Source: an uncultured Eubacterium sp.
GTDB lineage: Bacteria > Bacillota > Clostridia > Lachnospirales > Lachnospiraceae
Direction of reading: 5' to 3'
Length of the DNA: 64,000 nt
Assembly: GCA_947089855.1 (NCBI GenBank)
Contig: CAMUML010000004.1
Location: 1-64,000, forward strand
The notes beneath the pieces are model-generated. The model was given only the letters and a program-made list of their open reading frames with translations. It was not told the DNA's origin and made no database searches. Shown here in pieces: positions 57,898 through 64,000 of the stretch (position 1 is its first letter; each line of letters starts with the position of its first letter). Position numbers and translations under genes: made by a program.

Positions 57898-59236
57898 GCG
57901 TTCCTTTCTCTAATTCTGTCAACATACGGTTCATCCGGTACAGGCCGGAATAATTTACAATCACATATATATTTTTTGTCCCTTCGGCTGCAATCTTCTC
58001 AATCGCCCCGCGCATATCCTCTGTCGCCGTACATGGGATGCCGTCGTATTTTAAGCGCAGCCCCATATCATACCGCCTTGTCCCGGCCACCAAGATCTGT
58101 GCGGCGTTTGCATCCCCAAGGAACTGGAAATCCACATCCCACAGCCAGGAAATATCTTTGCCGTCCTGCGCCGTATCGTTGATCTGGATAATCACGTCTT
58201 TCGGTTCCTCATCGTTTTGCACAAGCGAGATCTTCTGCTGGAACCCAATTGGGTTTTTCGCCAGGTGGAGCTGGATCCGTGCCCCGTTGACCATAAAAAT
58301 GCTTTCCCGGTTATTGCCATAGTCAAACCGTTCCACGGCCACTGCAAACTGCCTGGCAGCACCAGCCGTCGAAAGCGCCGCAAACGCCGCCAGCGTATTG
58401 TATACATTGTACGTAGAGCGTGCCTTGGTGTTTACGCGTACCCCATCCACCGTAAAAGAATACGTCCCGTCCTGGCAGGCAATATTGGACGCATCATAAT
58501 CTGGTTCCGGCCGCGCCGCCCCGCATTTTGGGCAATGCCAGATGCCAAGCTGCCCGTAATGGAAAAAATCATACGAAAGTTTCGTCCCGCACTCCCGGCA
58601 AAAAATGCTTTCCCGGCTCCCGGCACGTGCGCTTCCAGTAAAAATCCGTTCGCTTATGCCAAACGTCACCACCGGGTTTGGGCATTCATTTGCCAATGTA
58701 TATGATATGACATCATCGCTGTTTAATATCAGCACCGCATCCGGTACACTGGACACCGCATCCCGTATTTTTGCACGTACAATATCCACTTCGCCGTAAC
58801 GGTCTAACTGGTCGCGCGAAAGGTTCGTCAATACAATGCAATCCGGCTTTAACTGCGGCAGCACCTTGACCGAGGCATTTTCATCCACTTCAATACAGGC
58901 ATACTCCGCATGGAGCCTGCCCAGCCCGTCGGCTGCAAGGGCAAACGCCGAAGTAATGCCGTTTAACATATTTGCACCCGTACGGTTGATGATTACATGC
59001 TTCCCCCCGCTAGCCAGCACATGATTGATAATACTGTTCGTAGTTGTTTTTCCATTTGTCCCCATGACCGCAATGGTCTTTTTCTTCACCATGCCGGACA
59101 TGGCCGTTAATATCCCCGGATCGATCCGCTGCGCCACATACCCCGGCAGCGTCGCCCCGTCCCCTTTGTGCATTTTCCTTATCAGCGTACTGACAAGCTT
59201 TGCGGCATATATTGCCAGTCTGGTCCTTAACTTCAT
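57851..59236 (-). CDS. murT: Lipid II isoglutaminyl synthase, Mur ligase-like subunit MurT
   Basis: 461 residues from the ATG at 59236, after GAGGTGCATA. The ATP-binding loop is VMGTNGKTTTNS near residue 60, with the Mur ligase middle domain and the four-cysteine zinc ribbon (CRECGTKLSYDF then WHCPKCG) typical of MurT. The C-terminal DUF1727 domain binds GatD. Together they amidate glutamate in lipid II, needed for cross-linking and lysozyme resistance. Confidence 0.96.
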   Translation of the reverse strand: MKLRTRLAIYAAKLVSTLIRKMHKGDGATLPGYVAQRIDPGILTAMSGMVKKKTIAVMGTNGKTTTNSIINHVLASGGKHVIINRTGANMLNGITSAFALAADGLGRLHAEYACIEVDENASVKVLPQLKPDCIVLTNLSRDQLDRYGEVDIVRAKIRDAVSSVPDAVLILNSDDVISYTLANECPNPVVTFGISERIFTGSARAGSRESIFCRECGTKLSYDFFHYGQLGIWHCPKCGAARPEPDYDASNIACQDGTYSFTVDGVRVNTKARSTYNVYNTLAAFAALSTAGAARQFAVAVERFDYGNNRESIFMVNGARIQLHLAKNPIGFQQKISLVQNDEEPKDVIIQINDTAQDGKDISWLWDVDFQFLGDANAAQILVAGTRRYDMGLRLKYDGIPCTATEDMRGAIEKIAAEGTKNIYVIVNYSGLYRMNRMLTELEKGTHGNETHNRAFISRST

Positions 59237-59520
59237 TATGCACCTCACATTCTTTTGTCCTAAATCCTACTGGAAACCTGCCTTCCTGCCCCCTGCCATC
59301 CACAGGGCTAGTGTAAACAGTACTAGCCTATGAAGAGGCTTCTGCAAAACTTCCAAAAACTTCATGTTCTTTGGCCTGTTTTTCAGTTTATCTTATATTA
59401 TAGCCTTAAAGGACATCAAATCTGCAAAAAAAACAAATATCCAGCATTTTTCTCTATCACCAATATAATTTACCACGAAAATGGTATTTTTCCAAGCCAT
59501 ACTTTTCTATTCCATATAAT
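59237..59520. other. Intergenic stretch between murT and glycosyltransferase operon
   Basis: Holds a small hairpin (GGCTAGTG 59306-59313 with TACTAGCC 59321-59328) and AT-rich sequence. No gene with a ribosome binding site was found. The murT promoter was not identified. Confidence 0.45.
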
Positions 59521-59536
59521 GTTGCTATTCACGGCC
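59521..59536 (+). repeat. Solitary element end (GTTGCTATTCACGGCC)
   Basis: A 16-bp match, one base different, to the outer arm of family B elements. No right arm or duplication was seen, so it may be a relic. It lies 15 bp upstream of the glycosyltransferase promoter. Confidence 0.45.
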
Positions 59537-59550
59537 CAGCACTTTTCCTG

Positions 59551-59579
59551 TTGACTACACGCCCTACCCATTTTATAAT
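59551..59579 (+). promoter_or_regulatory. Promoter of the glycosyltransferase operon
   Basis: TTGACT (59551-59556), a 17-bp spacer and TATAAT (59574-59579), 63 bp before the first ATG. Confidence 0.8.
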
Positions 59580-59642
59580 GGATACATATACTTTCATTGC
59601 AAAATTATTTCCAAACAGTTCCGAAACTGGAAAGGGTACGAC

Positions 59643-60446
59643 ATGTTTAGTGTAGTGATCCCTGCCTATAATTGCGGGTTAACGATAAAGCGGGTATTGG
59701 ATTCCGTAGAAAACCAGACACGCTTTGACCTGATAGAAGAAATCATTGTGGTAAATGACGGTTCGACGGACAAAACGGACCAGGCTGTTACGGAATATAT
59801 CCACACCCATCCACATATGCCATTTAAATACTTAAAACACAAACACCGCGGCGTTTCCTATACAAGAAACAAAGGGATCCGCGCTGCATGCGCTGAATGG
59901 ATTGCTTTACTGGATGCGGACGACCTATGGATGGCGCAAAAACTGGAACGCCAGGCACAAGTTTTGAAAAAATATCCCCATATTTGTTTTTTAGGGGCGC
60001 AGGCGCCATTGAAGCTTTTTTTCCGCGAACTTCATGGATTATGTAAACTAACCGCACATGATATTTGCATCCGCAGCTGCCCGCCGACTCCATCCGTCGT
60101 TTTTCAAAAAACAGCAGGCGAAAAACTTGGTTTGTTTAACGAATGCCGGCAATACGGGGAAGACGGACAGTTTTTCCAACGTTTTCTACTGTATGACAGC
60201 TATTATATCCTAGCTGAAAATTTAGTCCAGCTTTCGATCCAAAAAAAATATTTTGGGGAAAGCGGGCTCACTTCCAATTTCAAAAAATGCAGGGAAGGCA
60301 GGGATCTAAATATCAGGGATTTGTATCAAATGGGGCTGATCAGCAAATTTTATATGGGTTTCATGCTGTTGTTCAGCAGGATAAAATATTACAGAAGGCG
60401 GTTGATCTATTTTGGAAACAAATGTGCGGCAAAGGCAGAAAAATGA
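59643..60446 (+). CDS. Family 2 glycosyltransferase, first of three
   Basis: 267 residues with a GT-A fold. FSVVIPAYNCGLTIKRVLDS opens the protein, VVNDGSTDKT and the DXD motif LLDADDLW (near residue 98) bind the nucleotide sugar. It lacks membrane segments. It overlaps the next gene by 4 nt (ATGA). It probably adds a sugar to a surface polysaccharide or cell-wall glycopolymer; no polymerase or flippase is present, so the product may be a small glycan or a side branch. Confidence 0.9.
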   Translation: MFSVVIPAYNCGLTIKRVLDSVENQTRFDLIEEIIVVNDGSTDKTDQAVTEYIHTHPHMPFKYLKHKHRGVSYTRNKGIRAACAEWIALLDADDLWMAQKLERQAQVLKKYPHICFLGAQAPLKLFFRELHGLCKLTAHDICIRSCPPTPSVVFQKTAGEKLGLFNECRQYGEDGQFFQRFLLYDSYYILAENLVQLSIQKKYFGESGLTSNFKKCREGRDLNIRDLYQMGLISKFYMGFMLLFSRIKYYRRRLIYFGNKCAAKAEK

Positions 60447-61405
60447 AATACGACCTGATCATACCAATTTATAATATCGAACAAGAACTTGGCCGGTGTT
60501 TAGACAGTATCCTTTTGCAGACTTACCGTAATTTCCGTGCCATTTTAGTAGACGACGGTTCAACGGACGGCAGTTCCCTGGCCGCCCAAGCGTATGCCAA
60601 CCGGGACCCACGCTTTGAATATTTCCGGAAAAAACATGGAGGGCTCTCAGACGCCAGAAATTTCGGTATCACAAAGGCCGCTTGCGAATATCTGCTTTTT
60701 ATCGATGGGGATGATTTTATTGAGGCAGATACCCTAGAAACCATCGATTCCGAAATTACCCGGATGCCAGTCGATGTCCTGGAATTTAATGGATGGTTTG
60801 AGGAAAATGGCAAAAAATCCAAACGCATAAACAACTGTTATATTGACGCTGGAACCGTAAAAAACGGCAAAGATTTTATACTGGATAACCTAATGTCCGG
60901 CTACCTTGTGGCACCCGTCTGGCTAAAAGCCGTCCGCAGCAGCCTGATACTGCGGCAGAACCATTTCTTTGCCAACGGCATGCTCCATGAAGATGAATTA
61001 TGGACGCCAAAGCTATACTTTCTGGCAGATACCGCAAAATACATTGACAAATGCTTGTACCATTATGTCCAGCGGGAAGGCTCTATCATGCACCTGGCCG
61101 ACAAAGCCGTCAATGCGGTGCATGCAAAACAGATCTTTTACCAGTTGGAAGCCTATTATAAAAGCCTTCCTATCACAAGGCAGGAACGTAACATCCTGAC
61201 AAGCTACCTGTCCAGGCAGATGGTTGACGCCTGCCAGACATCCCAAAAAGAAGGCATGTCCTTGCAGGACAAAAAGTTTATGATCCGCAATGCCAAAGAT
61301 CTAAAAAGCATCGGAAAAATGCTTTTGTTTTTTGCGGCGTCCGGGCAATATGAGAAACTAAGCACACTAGCCAAACGGCTCTTTTACAACAAAAAAAGCG
61401 GATAG
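60443..61405 (+). CDS. Family 2 glycosyltransferase, second of three
   Basis: 320 residues from the ATG at 60443, which overlaps the previous stop; the longer frame upstream is not used. MKYDLIIPIYNIEQELGRCL, LVDDGSTDGSS and the DXD-type FIDGDDFIE (near residue 93) are as in GT2 enzymes such as EpsH or WcaA. The C-terminal half (about 200-320) is helical, with conserved ENELWTPKLYF-like HEDELWTPKLYF. Coupled to the gene before and 43 bp ahead of the GT32 gene. Confidence 0.91.
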   Translation: MKYDLIIPIYNIEQELGRCLDSILLQTYRNFRAILVDDGSTDGSSLAAQAYANRDPRFEYFRKKHGGLSDARNFGITKAACEYLLFIDGDDFIEADTLETIDSEITRMPVDVLEFNGWFEENGKKSKRINNCYIDAGTVKNGKDFILDNLMSGYLVAPVWLKAVRSSLILRQNHFFANGMLHEDELWTPKLYFLADTAKYIDKCLYHYVQREGSIMHLADKAVNAVHAKQIFYQLEAYYKSLPITRQERNILTSYLSRQMVDACQTSQKEGMSLQDKKFMIRNAKDLKSIGKMLLFFAASGQYEKLSTLAKRLFYNKKSG

Positions 61406-61448
61406 AGCACTAAGCACTAGTACCGCATTACAAGGATGAGGTTTGTAT

Positions 61449-62183
61449 ATGATCCCTAAGAAAATCCACTACTTCTGGGTTGGCCCTACAAAAATTCCAG
61501 ATAAAAACAGGGCCTGCATCGAAAGCTGGAAAAAATTTTGTCCAGATTATGATATTATCGAATGGAATGAATCAAATTATGACATTGCCAAATGTGCGTA
61601 TATGAAGCAGGCGTATGATTCAAAAATGTGGGGGTTTGTCCCGGATTATGCCAGGCTGGACATCATATACCAGGAAGGCGGCATTTATCTAGATACCGAT
61701 GTTGAGCTTATCCGCAGCCTAGACGGTTTGCTGCACTGCAAAGCTTTTATGGGCTTTGAAAACCGTAAGTCCGTTGCGCTAGGATTAGGGTTTGGCGCTG
61801 AAAAAGGGAATGTTTTCATAAAGCAGATGCGCGACGAGTATGACGGACGGGCATTTAGCTTGACTGCTTCGCCTGTGTATTCGACTGAATTTTTAAAAAC
61901 ATACGGGCTGCGTACCAATGGCAGGCGGCAGCGCATCCATAATATAGATATATTTCCTGCTGAATATTTTGCACCCCTTTGCTACTTGGACCGCCGATTA
62001 AAAATTACGAAAAATACCTTCAGCATCCACTGGTACCATGCATCCTGGCATACTCCGGAGCAAAGAAGGCAAGCCAGGCAAACCCAGAGGATAAACCGGA
62101 TTTTTGGGATACCTATAGGACGGCTCGTAAATAAAGGGCTGCGCGTCATAAGGAAAGCCAATGGAAAGGGCTGCAGAAAATAA
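61449..62183 (+). CDS. Family 32 (OCH1-like) glycosyltransferase, third of three
   Basis: 244 residues from the ATG at 61449 (GATGAGG 7 nt upstream). The family opens with IPKKIHYFWVG and has RACIESWKKFCPDYDIIEWN, followed by the metal-binding DXD motif GGIYLDTDVE near residue 84. Bacterial members transfer hexoses in capsule and cell-surface polysaccharide synthesis. It is the last gene of the operon and is convergent with the downstream minus-strand gene. Confidence 0.92.
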   Translation: MIPKKIHYFWVGPTKIPDKNRACIESWKKFCPDYDIIEWNESNYDIAKCAYMKQAYDSKMWGFVPDYARLDIIYQEGGIYLDTDVELIRSLDGLLHCKAFMGFENRKSVALGLGFGAEKGNVFIKQMRDEYDGRAFSLTASPVYSTEFLKTYGLRTNGRRQRIHNIDIFPAEYFAPLCYLDRRLKITKNTFSIHWYHASWHTPEQRRQARQTQRINRIFGIPIGRLVNKGLRVIRKANGKGCRK

Positions 62184-62197
62184 ATAGGGCGGGTATT

Positions 62198-62212
62198 GCC
62201 GCCAGAGGCGGC
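62198..62212. terminator. Short hairpin between convergent genes
   Basis: GCCGCC/GGCGGC with a 3-nt loop, followed by a C-rich then TTTT stretch. A weak shared terminator at best. Confidence 0.35.
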
Positions 62213-62261
62213 AGGCAGCCCCTTTTCTGGCTTTTCAATGGCCGTGAAGCGCCATCCCCTC

Positions 62262-62729
62262 TTATGCATCTAACGCATGCCCGTTGATATATTCTTCCAT
62301 AATCCCTGCTGCGGAAGCTGCGATCTTAGGGCAAGGCCGCTTCCTATAGTACTCTTTTGTCCGTTCACTCGGTATTGGACGGGCATCCTTGCCTTCCAAT
62401 CCTAATAATTCCTTGCAGACAATGGAACCGTGCTGCTCTTTGAACTTGGCAGCCAGTTCTTGGATCCTGGCATAATGTTCCTGCTTGCCATGTACGTCTT
62501 TAGGGCCGTCATACCCATACAAGGCGCCTGCGACAAAAAACATCCCGCTGACCGAACCGCAAACTTCGCGCATCCGGCCCATGCCTCCGCCGAAAGACGA
62601 TACCATTTTTAGCAGTTTGGTTTTGTCAATGCCGATTTCGTCGCAAAATGCGAGTGCGACAGCCTGTGAACAATTATAGCCTTCGCGGAAGAAGGCTTCT
62701 GCTAATTCTGCTTTGCTTTTGGTTTCCAT
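62262..62729 (-). CDS. C_GCAxxG_C_C family protein
   Basis: 155 residues of the family named after its cysteine motif, probably a redox or metal-linked protein of unknown role. Cysteines lie in YNCSQAVALAF (near residue 19), FGGGMGRMREVCGSVSG (near 57), SIVCKELLG (near 101) and RPCPKIAASAA (near 133). Preceded by GGAGGAATTTTAA. It has its own promoter at 62835-62863 and is cytosolic. Confidence 0.9.
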   Translation of the reverse strand: METKSKAELAEAFFREGYNCSQAVALAFCDEIGIDKTKLLKMVSSFGGGMGRMREVCGSVSGMFFVAGALYGYDGPKDVHGKQEHYARIQELAAKFKEQHGSIVCKELLGLEGKDARPIPSERTKEYYRKRPCPKIAASAAGIMEEYINGHALDA

Positions 62730-62834
62730 TTAAAATTCCTCCTTTTGGGTGTGGTTGCCGCCTGACGGCTGGCTTCCAAAAGTAGCTTATATCTGTGTAT
62801 TTTCAACCTTAATGTTAAGAATAGGTGTACTATA

Positions 62835-62863
62835 GCTATAGCATGAATAGGACAGTTTGTCAA
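62835..62863 (-). promoter_or_regulatory. Promoter of the C_GCAxxG_C_C gene
   Basis: TTGACA (62858-62863), a 17-bp spacer and TATAGC (62835-62840). The -10 lies in the palindrome CTATAGCTATAG. Confidence 0.6.
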
Positions 62864-62900
62864 ATATAAAACATGCAAATTATGTCCGCTTTGCGGTACG

Positions 62901-63509
62901 TCAGTCCGCAAGTATATTATCAAATACAAACTTAATATCTTCTATTTCTTTTTCCATTCTCAGATATTCCTTTTCCTGCCCTGTATTTTCAGGATTCCAC
63001 TGTACATCACTTGGATAATACAGGATATACGTTTTATCGCTGGTAGAAAACAGATAGCGGTATCCGGTAAAATCATATCCTTTTTCTACAAATTGTTCCG
63101 GCGTCATTGATTCCCTGTGGCAGACAATAGAAAACAGGATGCCGCCGTTGAATGCTGTCTCTGTGCCAAAGCCTTCTCTGACTTGTGGGTGATAAATAAT
63201 ATAATTTTGGCCATTTTTTTCTACGGAATATTTTCCCTTCCAATCATCGGGCAGGATCAGGGTAAGGTTGATTTCTTCCAAGCTTACCGTTTCCTGCTCT
63301 ACCGGTACTTCAACCACTATTTCACGGGCAAATGCAACCGCGCCCGCCCGAAAGCTGCAAGCCATAAGCACAAAGGCTGCGGCCGCAGTGAGAAAACGCC
63401 TCATTGTTTGATGGTGGTGCTGCCGCCTGTAATTTGGGATTTTTTCTGCCTGTTCAACAAGCCGGCCATCAATGTTGCCAATACGTTCGGAGAGCTGTTT
63501 ACTATTCAT
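62901..63509 (-). CDS. Probable anti-sigma or membrane-linked partner of the ECF sigma factor
   Basis: 202 residues. A short cytosolic N-terminus with RRQHHHQTMRR is followed by one membrane segment (about 38-60) and an extracellular domain (about 62-200) with beta-rich pattern (INLTLILPDDWKGKYSVEKN, then YIIYHPQV). Such a layout next to an ECF sigma factor suggests an anti-sigma factor or its sensor, but the cytosolic part is short for an anti-sigma domain. Start overlaps the sigma gene stop by 4 nt (ATGA). Confidence 0.7.
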   Translation of the reverse strand: MNSKQLSERIGNIDGRLVEQAEKIPNYRRQHHHQTMRRFLTAAAAFVLMACSFRAGAVAFAREIVVEVPVEQETVSLEEINLTLILPDDWKGKYSVEKNGQNYIIYHPQVREGFGTETAFNGGILFSIVCHRESMTPEQFVEKGYDFTGYRYLFSTSDKTYILYYPSDVQWNPENTGQEKEYLRMEKEIEDIKFVFDNILAD

Positions 63510-64000
63510 ACTTTTATACCCTCACTTTCTAAATATTTTCTTAACTTACGGCGCATTTCATATAACATAGATTTTACCTTGCTCCGGCTAAAGCCTGTAT
63601 ATTTACAGATCGTATCGATGGAATCAAAATACCAGTACCGCCGTATAAATACATTTCGTTTTTCTTCCTCCAGCCGCCAAAGGAACTTATCAATCGCATT
63701 TTCTATATACTTTTTTTCGACTTCCGATTCTACGCTGTCTGTTCCAGATACGCAGTCACCTAATTCCTCGAAAGACATGACTGCGGACGGGTTTCTTTTT
63801 GCGGCGGAAATATATTCATATTTCTTCAAAGCCAAATTCCTGGCAATCCTGCTTATAAATACGGATAACCTGTTTGGATGTTTATCCGGGATTGCATTCC
63901 AAACTGCAAGGTAAGTATCATTGATACATTCTTCCCTGTCTTGGTAGTTTGAGAGAATATTGTTTGCAATGTGATTACAAAGCCCGCCATATTTTGAAGA
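63506..64000 (-). CDS. ECF-type RNA polymerase sigma factor (5' end outside window)
   Basis: The frame is open to the right edge, giving at least 165 codons; the start is missing. Region 2 reads YQDREECINDTYLAVWNAIP and RLSVFISRIARNLALKKYE (core binding and -10 recognition). Region 4 reads WRLEEEKRNVFIRRYWYFDS then ICKYTGFSRSKVKSMLYEMR (helix-turn-helix for -35). A sigma-70 family member of the ECF group, presumably held by the partner encoded at 62901-63509 until a signal arrives. Confidence 0.88.
   Translation of the reverse strand, partial: SSKYGGLCNHIANNILSNYQDREECINDTYLAVWNAIPDKHPNRLSVFISRIARNLALKKYEYISAAKRNPSAVMSFEELGDCVSGTDSVESEVEKKYIENAIDKFLWRLEEEKRNVFIRRYWYFDSIDTICKYTGFSRSKVKSMLYEMRRKLRKYLESEGIKV

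Noticed and set aside
63117-63914. 265-residue frame on the plus strand opposite the sigma and anti-sigma genes
   Set aside because: No ribosome binding site, and the minus strand holds clear sigma-factor motifs with an ATGA overlap.

Overview
The window is a chromosomal stretch of a low-to-mid GC Gram-positive anaerobe of the class Clostridia, most likely a gut Lachnospiraceae member. Supporting signs are the YesM/YesN two-component pair beside a sugar ABC importer and a GH36 alpha-galactosidase, the MurT/GatD lipid II amidation pair, the PFL (DUF711)/ACT pair, a stand-alone IMP cyclohydrolase-like gene, TnpW-type transposon genes, consensus sigma-A promoters and strong AGGAGG ribosome binding sites. 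No rRNA, tRNA or CRISPR array was recognised.

Layout. 1-4030: two apparently identical AAA-ATPase/PD-(D/E)XK genes in direct orientation, separated by a small protein-kinase-like gene; the left copy runs off the edge. 4292-9394: a 1700-residue secreted GH26 mannanase-type enzyme. 9730-13584: an ABC-2 type transporter operon. 14198-16141: a BlaI-type repressor and M56 membrane protease pair. 16228-19462: an accessory stretch of miniature elements, gene remnants, a two-gene cassette with a retropepsin-like protein, and an acetyltransferase. 19576-26568: a serine/branched-chain amino acid operon (leuB, ilvD, ilvB, serC, serA). 26733-36276: yajC, then YesM/YesN, a sugar ABC importer and an alpha-galactosidase. 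36439-40503: a cassette of secreted protein, lipoprotein, ABC ATPase and FtsX-like permease. 40530-42650: transposon debris, an Rpn-family nuclease and a small intact gene. 42722-56957: housekeeping genes (tgt, an IMP cyclohydrolase-like gene, an EAL phosphodiesterase, a glycosyltransferase, PFL/ACT, an MBL hydrolase, a CoaE-FtsA-like fusion, polA and a thioesterase). 57172-59236: gatD/murT. 59551-62183: three glycosyltransferases. 62262-64000: a C_GCAxxG_C_C protein and an ECF sigma factor with a probable anti-sigma partner.

The most interesting signal is non-coding. Six copies or part-copies of a structured intergenic element were found, in two sequence families: 175 bp (three copies) and 144 bp (two full, one truncated). 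Both families have GTTACTATTCAC-like inverted ends, share a 15-bp core, and follow the same hairpin plan with different stem sequences. Four of the five full copies are flanked by perfect 8-bp target duplications, so they are recently mobile miniature elements. One is itself interrupted by a third element with its own target duplication.

Two other links are worth noting. The blaI promoter and the promoter of the secreted-protein/ABC cassette share an operator-like motif, which suggests one regulon. CoaE is fused in frame to an FtsA-like ATPase, with a strong internal ribosome binding site at the junction.
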